A DNA stretch of 33,755 nucleotides. Source: Planktomarina sp. (GTDB taxonomy: Bacteria > Pseudomonadota > Alphaproteobacteria > Rhodobacterales > Rhodobacteraceae). Of this stretch, positions 1 to 10,898 are shown piece after piece. The stretch spans positions 1-33,755 of the forward strand of contig JAKMFM010000237.1 of the NCBI GenBank assembly GCA_022425445.1, given 5' to 3'. The notes beneath the pieces are model-generated. The model was not told where the DNA came from and made no database searches. It worked only from the letters and a program-made list of their open reading frames with translations. Position numbers and translations under genes: made by a program. The first letter of the stretch is position 1; the number at the start of each line of letters is the position of its first letter.

Positions 1-208
1 AATTATAACTGACATTTGAACCTTGGTAATAACCGCGGCTCTTCAATTCGCCCACGTTGACCTCATTGTCTGCAATGTTGATTATAAGCAAAGCTTGCAC
101 GGGGTTAATCTCGATCACCCCAACCCGCTCAAATTCATCTTTGATAACATCCAACAACAAACGATGGAGTCGCTCGACCAGAGCCAAACTCTTCAAGTAA
201 TGGGTCAT
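1..208 (-). CDS. ldtR: MarR-family winged-helix regulator, LdtR-like; N-terminal part, truncated by the window edge
   Basis: Manual minus-strand translation from the ATG at 208 gives MTHYLKSLALVERLHRLLLDVIKDEFERVGVIEINPVQALLIINIADNEVNVGELKSRGYYQGSNVSYN, open to the window edge. The RGYYQGSNVSYN segment is characteristic of alphaproteobacterial LdtR-type MarR proteins. The ORF track missed it, probably because it has no stop in the window. The frame stays open upstream of 208, so the true start could be earlier. Confidence 0.8.
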   Translation of the reverse strand, partial: MTHYLKSLALVERLHRLLLDVIKDEFERVGVIEINPVQALLIINIADNEVNVGELKSRGYYQGSNVSYN

Positions 209-312
209 AAAACTCTTGCCGGTTTTGGAATCGCCACTCCTTGATCGCCTCTCACACTGCTTCGTTGAGCAGTATCGAGGAAATTCGCGAATATAATCTA
301 AACGAGATGAAT

Positions 313-579
313 TTAATCGCGTGGACTCTGCAAACCCGCGACGATTTGGGCGATCAGCGGCGCAAATTCTGCGGGAGCTGCGGCAGTTCCGGTCACCCAA
401 GAGTAAAGATCGTGATCGTTTTCAGCCAGCAATAGATCATATTTGACCAGCTCTTCTTCAGTCATCTGCTCCAAGGCCCGTTGAGCAAAATGGCTTAAAA
501 TAAGGTCCATTTCTTTTATTCCACGACGCATTGAACGCATATTCAGGCGTTTGATCTTATGATCATGCAGCTCAATCAT
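313..579 (-). CDS. sdhE: FAD assembly factor SdhE (succinate dehydrogenase assembly factor 2)
   Basis: 88 aa; contains the SdhE RGIKEMDLIL motif and typical small-protein length. Confidence 0.88.
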   Translation of the reverse strand: MIELHDHKIKRLNMRSMRRGIKEMDLILSHFAQRALEQMTEEELVKYDLLLAENDHDLYSWVTGTAAAPAEFAPLIAQIVAGLQSPRD

Positions 580-968
580 TTCATGGCCAATCTTAATTGT
601 TTTTCCAATTTGCTCAGCCGATCGGCCGTGCGATTCATATCCGTTTTTATTGCACGCATTTCAATTAAAATTGTTTGGATATCGTCAGAAAGCGGTGCCG
701 CGGTCGGCGCTTCTGGTCCGATCCCCTCACCGCTCAACAGCCAGGGTAAGGATACATTGAGCATTCCAGTCAACATTTGCAATTTGTTGGCCCGCGGCTC
801 GGAACGATCCTCTTCCCAGGCCTGTAAAGTGGCCAGTTTGATGCCAAGACGGCGCGCCAGTTGCGCTTGGGTCATACCAGTTTTTTCCCGCGCTCCAAGA
901 ACGCGATCACCAAACGTGGCTGCGTCGGGGCCATACCAATCAAGTTTTGTATCAGATTCATTTCCCAT
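576..968 (-). CDS. XRE-family helix-turn-helix transcriptional regulator
   Basis: N-terminal HTH (LGAREKTGMTQAQLARRLGIKLATLQAWEEDRSEPRANKLQMLTGML) and a C-terminal coiled-coil-like tail. Start chosen at 968 (MGNESD) behind GGAAAGAG. ATGA overlap with sdhE. Confidence 0.85.
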   Translation of the reverse strand: MGNESDTKLDWYGPDAATFGDRVLGAREKTGMTQAQLARRLGIKLATLQAWEEDRSEPRANKLQMLTGMLNVSLPWLLSGEGIGPEAPTAAPLSDDIQTILIEMRAIKTDMNRTADRLSKLEKQLRLAMK

Positions 969-1029
969 AATTTCGCTCTTTCCAATCACTTCGCCTTGCA
1001 GCGCTGTGCACCTCAATCTAAGATTCTAG

Positions 1030-2256
<1,227 letters not shown>

Positions 2257-2361
2257 TCTGAACTGTGACCGTGGCGATCTTCTGGCCAAGGTATTTTTGA
2301 ACCCGCAAAAATGGCGCGATCAAAAGCCGGCGAGGCACAAATCAGCCGTTAAACGCCGCCC

Positions 2362-3711
2362 CTAGGCAGACCTCCGGGCCAATCGAAAAAACCGCCGCCA
2401 AAGCAAGAGCGCGGCACATCCAAGCCCAAAGACCAGGCCCATCCATATGCCCGCTTCTTGGAACGCGAACCAGAAGCCTAAAATATAGCTGACAGGCAAA
2501 CCGATCAACCAATAGGATATCGCGGCGATCCACATGGGCACTTTGGTATCTTGCAACCCGCGCAGGAGGCTCAGCGCCACCACCTGCGCGGCATCAACAA
2601 ATTGAAACAGTGCCGCGAGCATCAACAAAAGCGTGCCGATACGTAAAATTTCGGGGGTCAAAGGGTCCTGCGGGTCCAAAAATGCACGGATCAAAAACTG
2701 TGGGGTCGTCAAGAAAAAGAATATGGCCACAACAGCGGCAACGCTCGACAAGCCCATTGTCACCCAAGCTGTGCGCCTGACTGATGGCCAATCTTGCCGA
2801 GCAAAGGCCTTGCCCGCGCGAACTGTGCCAGCTTGCGACAACCCCATATGCACCATGAAACTGAGCGCCGCCAGCTGCAACACAATGCCATGGGCCGCCA
2901 GCTCCAAATGTCCAAGCCAACCCATCATAAAGGCGGATGCCGCAAACAATCCACTTTCGGCCAAGGCCGTTGCGGAGATGGGCACCGCAAGCCGTGTGAC
3001 CGCAAGGGCCGCGCCTCCATCAAAACGCCAAAAGCGGGCGAACATCTGTTGTTCGGGAAAATTGCGTTGAATGTAGATCACGAATCCAAGCAGCGCGAGC
3101 ATTTGGGATATGACAGAAGCAATCGCCGCGCCTTGCAGCCCCAACTCCGGCAAGCCCCAATTCCCAAATATTAACGCGTAGTTGATCAGCGCATTGGCCA
3201 CTAAAACAAAGAGCGACACCCAAAGCACGATCCCTGCATGTTCCAGCGCCGAAAGATAGCTGCGCAGCACCAGCCCCCACAATGCGGGCCATAGGCCAAA
3301 CCCGGCGATTCGCAGATAATCCTGCGCGCCCTGCGCCACTACTGGATCCTGCCCCATCGCCTCGAGCAGAGGCCGGGCGTACCACATCGGTAAAAATAAC
3401 AAAGCCGCAGCCAAGGTGGATACCCAAAGCCCCATGCGCGTAGCGCGCCTGGCCGATTGCCAATCGTCTTCCGCCACAGATTTGGCCACCATTGGCAAAA
3501 TTGCAAAAGCAAAACCGGACGTTGCAATAAAGGCGATAAACAAAACCTGAGCACCCAAAGTCACCTGGGCCAGCGCCAGAACCGAATACCAGCCCAGCAT
3601 GAGTGTGTCGGTTGTATGCACGGCAAATTGCGCCACTTGGCTGCCCACCAAGGGCAGTCCCAGGATCAATAAAGACTGTGCTTCCGATGTGATCGCAGAG
3701 GCTTTCTTCAT
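2362..3711 (-). CDS. MATE-family multidrug efflux transporter
   Basis: 449 aa polytopic protein with MATE/NorM-like organisation (LGLPLVGSQVAQFAVHTTDTLMLGWYSVLALAQVTLG). Confidence 0.88.
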   Translation of the reverse strand: MKKASAITSEAQSLLILGLPLVGSQVAQFAVHTTDTLMLGWYSVLALAQVTLGAQVLFIAFIATSGFAFAILPMVAKSVAEDDWQSARRATRMGLWVSTLAAALLFLPMWYARPLLEAMGQDPVVAQGAQDYLRIAGFGLWPALWGLVLRSYLSALEHAGIVLWVSLFVLVANALINYALIFGNWGLPELGLQGAAIASVISQMLALLGFVIYIQRNFPEQQMFARFWRFDGGAALAVTRLAVPISATALAESGLFAASAFMMGWLGHLELAAHGIVLQLAALSFMVHMGLSQAGTVRAGKAFARQDWPSVRRTAWVTMGLSSVAAVVAIFFFLTTPQFLIRAFLDPQDPLTPEILRIGTLLLMLAALFQFVDAAQVVALSLLRGLQDTKVPMWIAAISYWLIGLPVSYILGFWFAFQEAGIWMGLVFGLGCAALLLWRRFFRLARRSA

Positions 3712-3848
3712 CTCTTTGTCTTACGCAGAAGCCAGCGGCCTGGCCAGTGGTGAAATCACCAAGGAATATGGATCACCCGGTGCGCCAGGTCTTTTCTTGC
3801 CCTGCAACTTCTGCCATGAATAACGTCAATCAAAGAAAGAGCAGCCCC

Positions 3849-5807
3849 ATGGCAAGTGACCTATTATCTTCGGCCGCAAATACGGATTATGACGCCGCCT
3901 CCATTGAGGTGTTGGAGGGTCTAGAGCCGGTGCGCAAACGGCCGGGAATGTATATCGGTGGCACCGATGAACGGGCCTTGCACCATCTGGTGGCTGAGGT
4001 TTTGGACAACTCAATGGATGAGGCGGTGGCGGGCCACGCCAATCGCATCGAAGTGGAGCTGCGCGCAGATTACTCCGTCACCATCCGCGACAATGGCCGC
4101 GGCATTCCTGTTGACCCCCATCCGAAGTTTCCCGATAAATCCGCTCTTGAGGTGATCCTATGCACCTTACATGCGGGTGGTAAATTTTCTGGTAAGGCCT
4201 ATCAAACCTCCGGGGGCCTGCATGGGGTGGGTGCCTCTGTGGTCAATGCGCTCACCGATTCCATGGTTGTCGAAGTCGCCCGCAATCGCGAACTCTACGA
4301 ACAGCGCTTCGCCCGTGGCATCCCGCTGGGTCCAATTGCCAAGATTGGCGCCGCTCCAAATCGCCGTGGCACCTCGGTCACTTTTCATGCAGATGAACAG
4401 ATTTTTGGCAAACATCGTTTCAAACCTGCGCGCCTCTTTGCAACTATTCGTTCCAAAGCCTATCTATTTTCCGGCGTCGAAATTCGCTGGAAAACCGAAA
4501 TTGATGATGGCGAAACACCCCGTGAAGCGACGTTCCATTTCCCCGGCGGGTTGTCCGATTATCTTGTCGAGACCCTGGGAAAAGCCAGCACCTATGCAGA
4601 TGCCCCTTTCGCCGGTGCCGTGGAATTTCAAGAGCGCTTCAATGTGCCCGGCAAAGTTGAATGGGCGGTCAATTGGACACCGTCACGTGATGGCTTTATC
4701 CAATCCTATTGTAACACCGTTCCCACGCCCGAAGGCGGCACCCATGAAAGCGGGTTCTGGGCCGCAATCTTAAAAGGCATCAAAGCCTATGGTGAATTGG
4801 TCAATAACCGCAAAGCCAGCAATATCACCCGTGATGACCTCACAACAGGCGGTTGTGCGCTGGTCTCTTGTTTCATCAGAGAGCCGGAATTCGTTGGACA
4901 AACCAAGGATCGTTTGGCCACGGTTGAAGCCCAACGCCTGGTGGAAAATTCCGTACGTGACCGATTTGACAATTGGCTTGCGGCCGATACGAAATCCGCC
5001 GGCGCGATCCTCGACTTTTTGGTCCTGCGCGCAGAAGAGCGTTTGCGCCGCCGGCAGGAAAAAGAGACGCAGCGCAAATCTGCCACTAAGAAATTGCGCC
5101 TGCCAGGAAAACTCACCGATTGCACTTCTAAAACCCGCGAGGGCACGGAATTGTTCATCGTTGAAGGCGACAGCGCTGGCGGTTCGGGCAAAGGCGCTCG
5201 CAATCGTGTCAACCAAGCGCTTTTGCCCCTGAAGGGAAAAATCCTCAACGTCTTGGGCGCCGCCTCAAACAAACTCGGCTCCAACGCTGAGATCAATGAC
5301 CTCTGCGAAGCGCTGGGCGTCGGAATTGGCACCAAGTTCAATATTGATGATCTACGCTACGAAAAGGTCATTATTATGACCGATGCGGATGTCGATGGCG
5401 CCCATATCGCCAGCCTTTTGATGACGTTCTTTTTCTCACAAATGCGGCCGCTGATCGATGCCGGCCATCTTTATCTCGCCTGCCCCCCACTGTTTCGCCT
5501 GACGCAGGGCGCAAAACGGGTGTATTGCCTGGATGAGGCAGAAAAAGACCTCTGGCTGGCTAAGGGGTTGGGTGGCAAGGGCAAGATTGACGTCAGCCGC
5601 TTTAAAGGTCTGGGCGAAATGGATGCCAAGGATCTTAAAGAGACCACAATGGATCCGACGACACGCAAATTGATCCGCGTCACCGTGGATGAAGACACGC
5701 CCGGCGAGACCGGAGACCTCATTGAGCGGTTGATGGGCAAAAAGCCAGAAAAACGGTTCGAATACATACAAGCCAACGCAAAATTCGTTGAAGAGCTTGA
5801 TCTATAG
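3849..5807 (+). CDS. parE: DNA topoisomerase IV subunit B
   Basis: EGLEPVRKRPGMYIGGTDERALHHLVAEVLDNSMDEA, IVEGDSAGGSGKGARNR and IIMTDADVDGAHIASLL. Start chosen at MASDLLSS. Confidence 0.94.
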   Translation: MASDLLSSAANTDYDAASIEVLEGLEPVRKRPGMYIGGTDERALHHLVAEVLDNSMDEAVAGHANRIEVELRADYSVTIRDNGRGIPVDPHPKFPDKSALEVILCTLHAGGKFSGKAYQTSGGLHGVGASVVNALTDSMVVEVARNRELYEQRFARGIPLGPIAKIGAAPNRRGTSVTFHADEQIFGKHRFKPARLFATIRSKAYLFSGVEIRWKTEIDDGETPREATFHFPGGLSDYLVETLGKASTYADAPFAGAVEFQERFNVPGKVEWAVNWTPSRDGFIQSYCNTVPTPEGGTHESGFWAAILKGIKAYGELVNNRKASNITRDDLTTGGCALVSCFIREPEFVGQTKDRLATVEAQRLVENSVRDRFDNWLAADTKSAGAILDFLVLRAEERLRRRQEKETQRKSATKKLRLPGKLTDCTSKTREGTELFIVEGDSAGGSGKGARNRVNQALLPLKGKILNVLGAASNKLGSNAEINDLCEALGVGIGTKFNIDDLRYEKVIIMTDADVDGAHIASLLMTFFFSQMRPLIDAGHLYLACPPLFRLTQGAKRVYCLDEAEKDLWLAKGLGGKGKIDVSRFKGLGEMDAKDLKETTMDPTTRKLIRVTVDEDTPGETGDLIERLMGKKPEKRFEYIQANAKFVEELDL

Positions 5808-5831
5808 ACCTTAGAAAAAGGACCTCCGATT

Positions 5832-6266
5832 ATGCCACTTTATGCGATTACAATGCTTGCCGCGGGGATCGGGATACCGGTCTTGGCGGCGATGAATGCA
5901 GCCCTCGGCCGAACTCTTGGCGCGCCCATGCTCGCCGGAGTGGTCTTGATCGCTGTGGGCCTGTTAACCGCCAGCCTGATGGCCATCACCCAAGGGCCCA
6001 GTGCTCTAGTCAAACTCACAACAGTACCAAAACATCTTTTCTTCGCAGGGGTCTTACTGGCGTTTTATGTGCTGTCTATAACCGCGATTGCGCCCAAGTT
6101 TGGCGTAGGAAATGCCATTTTCTTTGTGCTCATAGGCCAATTGATTTCCGCAGCAACGATCGATCATTTCGGACTTTTTGGGGCACAGCAAATCCCACTC
6201 ACCTGGCCCCGTCTCAGCGGATTATTTCTCATGGCCGCAGGCGTCGTGCTGACACAGAAAGCCTAA
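5832..6266 (+). CDS. DMT-family transporter, DUF606/YdcZ-like
   Basis: 144 aa, about five hydrophobic segments, starting 24 nt after parE; sequence style matches DUF606 (PVLAAMNAALGRTLGAPMLAGVV, VGNAIFFVLIGQLISAATIDHFGLFG). Confidence 0.82.
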   Translation: MPLYAITMLAAGIGIPVLAAMNAALGRTLGAPMLAGVVLIAVGLLTASLMAITQGPSALVKLTTVPKHLFFAGVLLAFYVLSITAIAPKFGVGNAIFFVLIGQLISAATIDHFGLFGAQQIPLTWPRLSGLFLMAAGVVLTQKA

Positions 6267-6274
6267 ACCACATG

Positions 6275-7264
6275 CTAGAGTGGACCATGCGCCAACTGAA
6301 CCACCGAGTCCCAGAGCGCATCGGGCACATCAATTTCCGCCATAGGGTTGCGGGCACTGCCAGGAAGCCTTGCGCCCTCCTGCAAAGCCACGGCATCTGC
6401 AAGCCGCGCCAGACGATCGGCAAATCCGTCATGATAGGTGCTTTGATCCAAAATGAGATAGAACTGCCCCAATCCATGCGGCGGACCGTCGGGCAGTTTC
6501 AAACCACCGACATCCAAGGAGTTGACCGACCCTGTCATCCCAGCTGCGAGGAGCTCGGCCAATATGCCAAACCCCCAGCCTTTATAGCCGCCTGCTGAGA
6601 CCAAAGCTCCGCCCAGTGCTGCGTCCGGATTCGTTGTGGCCACGCCCTGCGCATCCACAGCCCAACCCAAAGGAATGTCCTCCCCAGCAGCCTTGGCCAT
6701 CGTGATCTTGCCCAAAGCCACAGCAGAGGTGGAAAAGTCAAAATGCACCGCAAGGCGACCGGCGCCATCTGGCACCGACATGGCAATGGGATTGGTGCCG
6801 ATCACCTTTTGATTGCCACCCGGCGGGGCCACAACCGGGCTGGCGTTGGTAAAGCCAATCGCGATCAAACCTTCGTCAGCCAATTGCGCGGTAAAATATC
6901 CCAAAGAGGTGCATGTATGCGCATGAGCCACCGCGAGCGAAGCCGTGCCATTCTCGCGCGCTGCGGCCACAGCCATGGGTAAAGCTGCCTCAAAAGCCGG
7001 CTGCGCAAAGCCATAGCCCGCGTCCGACAGAATAGAGCCAGGTCGGGCGGCCGTCACTTTTGGATCCACTGACCCGCTCACCCGGCCCGTGGCCAATTGG
7101 CGACAATAACTCTCGAGGTAATAGAGCCCGCAAATCACATTGCCATGAGCCTCCGAATCAGCGACGGCCCGCGCCACTGAGGCGGCAATCCATTCTTTCG
7201 CACCAAAGGCTTCGAGCGCCAATTTACTGGCAGCTTCAATTTCCAAGACAGAGCAGCGCGGCAT
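6275..7264 (-). CDS. Ldh-family (malate/L-lactate dehydrogenase-like) NAD(P)-dependent oxidoreductase
   Basis: Ldh_2 fold features: DSEAHGN, GTNPIAMSVPDGAG, GGYKGWGFGILAELLAAGMTG. Substrate cannot be assigned from sequence alone. Confidence 0.82.
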   Translation of the reverse strand: MPRCSVLEIEAASKLALEAFGAKEWIAASVARAVADSEAHGNVICGLYYLESYCRQLATGRVSGSVDPKVTAARPGSILSDAGYGFAQPAFEAALPMAVAAARENGTASLAVAHAHTCTSLGYFTAQLADEGLIAIGFTNASPVVAPPGGNQKVIGTNPIAMSVPDGAGRLAVHFDFSTSAVALGKITMAKAAGEDIPLGWAVDAQGVATTNPDAALGGALVSAGGYKGWGFGILAELLAAGMTGSVNSLDVGGLKLPDGPPHGLGQFYLILDQSTYHDGFADRLARLADAVALQEGARLPGSARNPMAEIDVPDALWDSVVQLAHGPL

Positions 7265-7365
7265 AGCAATTCCAATTCAAACAGGTCTAAGGGTCATGGT
7301 TTGTAAGAAAAAATCAGGGTTTGCAGCGTTAAGCAACACAATATTCAGACAGTCTGACCCTGGAT

Positions 7366-8043
7366 TCAGACTATTTGACCTTTGCTCAAGCGGACCTGGC
7401 GATCCATCCGGGCCGCCAACTCCATATTATGCGTGGCAATCAACGCCGCCATACCGGTGCTGCGCACAAGATCCATCAAGACTTCGAACACATGATTGGA
7501 GGTTTCAGGGTCCAGATTTCCAGTCGGCTCATCCGCCAACAAAAGTTTGGGTTCGTTGGCAAGCGCCCGGCAAAAGGCGACCCTTTGCTGCTCCCCCCCG
7601 GACAATTCGCTTGGTCTGTGATCCGCACGCTCTGCCAAACCTGTTTGATCCAAGAGCTCTAACGCACGCTTGCGAGCAGGACCGGCCGCTTTGCCTGCCG
7701 CCTGCTGCGGCAGCATGATGTTTTCAGCCGCCGTGAACTCTGGAAGCAAATGATGAAATTGGTAGATGAAACCAATTTCCATCCGCCGAAAATCCGTGCG
7801 CAACCGATCATCAGCGCGTGTCATGTCCCGCCCAGAAATCTGCAACTGACCACTGTCGGCGCTGTCCAGCAGGCCGGCAATATGCAGCAGCGTGGACTTT
7901 CCCGAACCAGATGGCGCCACCAGCGAGGTCACTTGCCACGGCATAAGTGTCAAATCACAGGACTGCAAAACCCTCACCTCATTGGCCTGGCCCGGATTGT
8001 AGGATTTACAGATCCCCGTCAGCGTCAACACCGGCTCACTCAT
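7366..8043 (-). CDS. lolD: lipoprotein-releasing ABC transporter ATP-binding protein
   Basis: Walker [10 protein letters not shown], signature [19 protein letters not shown], Walker [13 protein letters not shown]; overlaps the LolC/E permease gene. Confidence 0.9.
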   Translation of the reverse strand: MSEPVLTLTGICKSYNPGQANEVRVLQSCDLTLMPWQVTSLVAPSGSGKSTLLHIAGLLDSADSGQLQISGRDMTRADDRLRTDFRRMEIGFIYQFHHLLPEFTAAENIMLPQQAAGKAAGPARKRALELLDQTGLAERADHRPSELSGGEQQRVAFCRALANEPKLLLADEPTGNLDPETSNHVFEVLMDLVRSTGMAALIATHNMELAARMDRQVRLSKGQIV

Positions 8044-9319
8044 GGCGCAGAGCCTCGACTGGATTCATCCTTGCGGCCCGCCGTGCCGGGAAAATTGTAA
8101 TGAAGAAGGACAAAAACAGCGAAATCCCCACGGCTTTGAGCACATCCATGCCGCGCAGCTCTGCGGGCAAATGGTAGATGCCGCGGATGGATGGATCCCA
8201 GACTTGTCCGCCTGACAGGTAATTAACCAGACTAAAAATCGCATCGATGTTTAACACAAACATCACACCAAAAATCACACCTAGAAGCGTACCCACCAAA
8301 CCAATCCCAGCACCACATAGGAAAAACACCCGCAACACCGTGCCTTCGCTCAGTCCAATGGTTCGCAAAATGCCGATATCGCGACCCTTGTTTTTCACCA
8401 GCATGATGAGGCCCGAGATGATATTCATGGTGGACAGCAAGATCAGCACGATCATGATGACCAACATCACATTATCTTCAATTGCCAAGGCCCGCAGAAA
8501 TCCGCCAGCGTAATCGCGCCAGGTTTCCACCACAGCCGGCTCGCCCAGCATATCGCGCAGCTTACGCGCCATGACGTCAGCTTGCTCTGGCGTATCGACA
8601 AAAACTTCAATTTGATCGGCAAAGCCTTCTTTGTTGAAAAAACTCTGCGCCTCTTCAAAGGGCAGATAGAGACGGGTTTGATCAATGTTATAATGCCCAG
8701 CGGTGAAGATGTAGGAGACGGTATAAGACTTGACCCGCGGGCTTGTGCCAAAGGCCGTACGCACGCCATTTGGCGAAATCAATTTGATCCGATCCCCAAT
8801 GGACAAGCGCAGCGCCTTGGCCACACCAGAGCCAATCGCCACCCCTTGGGCAAAATCATCAATAGCCCCCAGGCTGCGCTCGGAGTTCGCTACATTCGGG
8901 ATGGTTTTTAAATTTTCAAGCGTGATGCCAAAAGCCATCACCCCATGGTTTTGATCGTTGGCCGTCCCCATGACTTGGCCGCGTATCAACGGGGCTGCAC
9001 GCGTGACGCCCGGCACCGCCTGCACCTGGGCGGTCAATGCCTCAAACTCTTCGATTCGATAATCAAACCGACCACTGGGGCCATTGAATCGCTGTTCATA
9101 GACCGTCACATGCGCGTTAGCACCCAAGATTGCATCAACAAATTCCGTGCGAAAGCCGCTGCGCACAGCCAGCACAATAATCAAAGCAGCAACCGCAAGG
9201 GCGATGCCAATCAAGCTGATCCAGGTCATCGCACTGACGCCGCCTTCGGCACGTTTGGCCCGAAGATAGCGCCAAGCAATTAGAAATTCGAACGCGGCAA
9301 AGGGGGTCGCGCGCCTCAT
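8036..9319 (-). CDS. lolC: lipoprotein-releasing ABC transporter permease (LolC/LolE family)
   Basis: FEFLIAWRYLRAKRAEGGVSAMTWISLIGIALAV plus FtsX/MacB-type C-terminal membrane domain. Start at 9319 (MRRATPF) behind GAGG; an in-frame alternative ATG lies at 9358. Confidence 0.88.
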   Translation of the reverse strand: MRRATPFAAFEFLIAWRYLRAKRAEGGVSAMTWISLIGIALAVAALIIVLAVRSGFRTEFVDAILGANAHVTVYEQRFNGPSGRFDYRIEEFEALTAQVQAVPGVTRAAPLIRGQVMGTANDQNHGVMAFGITLENLKTIPNVANSERSLGAIDDFAQGVAIGSGVAKALRLSIGDRIKLISPNGVRTAFGTSPRVKSYTVSYIFTAGHYNIDQTRLYLPFEEAQSFFNKEGFADQIEVFVDTPEQADVMARKLRDMLGEPAVVETWRDYAGGFLRALAIEDNVMLVIMIVLILLSTMNIISGLIMLVKNKGRDIGILRTIGLSEGTVLRVFFLCGAGIGLVGTLLGVIFGVMFVLNIDAIFSLVNYLSGGQVWDPSIRGIYHLPAELRGMDVLKAVGISLFLSFFITIFPARRAARMNPVEALRHE

Positions 9320-9410
9320 AGGCGCCTCATGGTGGCTGGCCTGTGATCCTTCATCCATACCTCGTGCCTCATGGGCTTTGCCGCTTTCTGCGCCTCATGC
9401 GCGCTCAAGT

Positions 9411-10742
9411 TTACATATATTGCGCAATGACCTTGGCGATCGCGGCCTCTGGGGTCAATTCTTCGCTGTCCCCAGTTTTGCGGCAGGTCAGTTCAACCAC
9501 TCCGTTTTTCAACCCCCGCGGCCCGACGGTCAATCGCCAGGGCAAACCAATGAGATCCATCGTGGCAAACTTGCCCCCAGCGCGCTCGTTGCGGTCGTCA
9601 TAAAGCGGCTCTAGCCCGGCTTTGGTCAGTTGACTGTAAAGATCCTCACAGGCGGCATCCGCCTCGGCATCTCCCTGCTTGAGATTCACAATCCCGCAAT
9701 GAAACGGGGTGACGCCCTCGGGCCAAATGATACCTTTGTCGTCATGGCTCGCCTCAATGATGGCCCCAACAAGCCGGCTTACGCCAATACCATGGCTGCC
9801 CATATGCACGGGCACTTGTTTGCCGTCTGCATCCTGAACCGTTGCGCCCATTGCTTCGGAATATTTTGCGCCAAAGTAAAAGATCTGCCCCACTTCAATT
9901 CCGCGCGCCACTTTGCGGCGCTCTTGCGGCACCTCGGCGAAAAGCGCCTCATCGTGAGTCTCATCGGTACGCGCGTATTTGGTGGTAAACTCTTCCATGA
10001 TCGACTGGCATTGCGCTTTGTCATCATAATTGATGTCACGATCACCAAACGTCAGATCGGTCACCGCGCTGTCGTAGAACACTTCACTCTCGCCTGTCTC
10101 GGCCAAAACCAAAAATTCATGGGTATCATCGCCACCGATTGGGCCACTGTCGGCCCGCATAGGAATAGCTTGCAGGCCCATGCGCTCATAAGTGCGCAGA
10201 TAGCTCACCAAATGGCGATTATAGGCGTGCATCGCATCTTCTTTGGTCAAATCAAAATTATAGCCGTCTTTCATATAGAACTCGCGGCCCCGCATCACAC
10301 CAAACCGTGGACGCCGCTCATCACGGAACTTCCATTGGATCTGATACATGGTCAGGGGCATGTCCTTGTAAGACGTCACATGGCCCCGAAAAATATCTGT
10401 GATCAGCTCTTCGGCGGTGGGGGTGAAAAGCATATCGCGGCCGTGGCGGTCTTTGATGCGCAGCATCTCCTCACCATAATCATCATAGCGCCCTGATTCT
10501 CGCCAAAGATCTGCCGATTGAATGGTCGGCATCAACATCGCCAAATGCCCCGCTTTCGCCTGTTCTTCATGCACGATGGTCTCAATATTTTTGAGCACCT
10601 TCAACCCAAGCGGCAACCAAGAATATATCCCCGCGGCAGATTGCTTGATCATCCCGGCACGCAGCATCAAACGATGCGAGACAATCTGAGCCTCAGCGGG
10701 GTTTTCTTTCAGGACGGGCAAAAAGTAGCGACTTAGGCGCAT
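9411..10742 (-). CDS. proS: proline--tRNA ligase (short alphaproteobacterial form)
   Basis: 443 aa; [50 protein letters not shown], class II aaRS motifs, [13 protein letters not shown] and anticodon-binding domain. Confidence 0.95.
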   Translation of the reverse strand: MRLSRYFLPVLKENPAEAQIVSHRLMLRAGMIKQSAAGIYSWLPLGLKVLKNIETIVHEEQAKAGHLAMLMPTIQSADLWRESGRYDDYGEEMLRIKDRHGRDMLFTPTAEELITDIFRGHVTSYKDMPLTMYQIQWKFRDERRPRFGVMRGREFYMKDGYNFDLTKEDAMHAYNRHLVSYLRTYERMGLQAIPMRADSGPIGGDDTHEFLVLAETGESEVFYDSAVTDLTFGDRDINYDDKAQCQSIMEEFTTKYARTDETHDEALFAEVPQERRKVARGIEVGQIFYFGAKYSEAMGATVQDADGKQVPVHMGSHGIGVSRLVGAIIEASHDDKGIIWPEGVTPFHCGIVNLKQGDAEADAACEDLYSQLTKAGLEPLYDDRNERAGGKFATMDLIGLPWRLTVGPRGLKNGVVELTCRKTGDSEELTPEAAIAKVIAQYM

Positions 10743-10898
10743 CGAACACTCCAGTTAATTTCAACGATCAGTTTAATACCCCCCCGCGAGCGTCACAAGC
10801 GAAAGCGGTCGAAACGACGCCATAGGCGCGATATTTCCCTTCCACCTCTTGCAAGCTGAGCTACAATACGCAAATTGAACGCCAAAGGGAGATTGATC

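Noticed and set aside
23-244. 73-aa plus-strand ORF at the left edge
   Set aside because: The opposite strand encodes the recognisable LdtR-like MarR N-terminus.
559-1029. 156-aa plus-strand ORF opposite the XRE regulator
   Set aside because: The minus strand encodes a clear HTH protein coupled to sdhE.
4171-4773. 200-aa plus-strand ORF in another frame of parE
   Set aside because: Alternative-frame ORF fully inside parE; proline/serine-rich, no domain.
9630-10496. 288-aa plus-strand ORF antisense to proS
   Set aside because: Shadow ORF inside a convincing conserved ProS gene; no recognisable domain and His/Ala-rich composition typical of an antisense reading frame.
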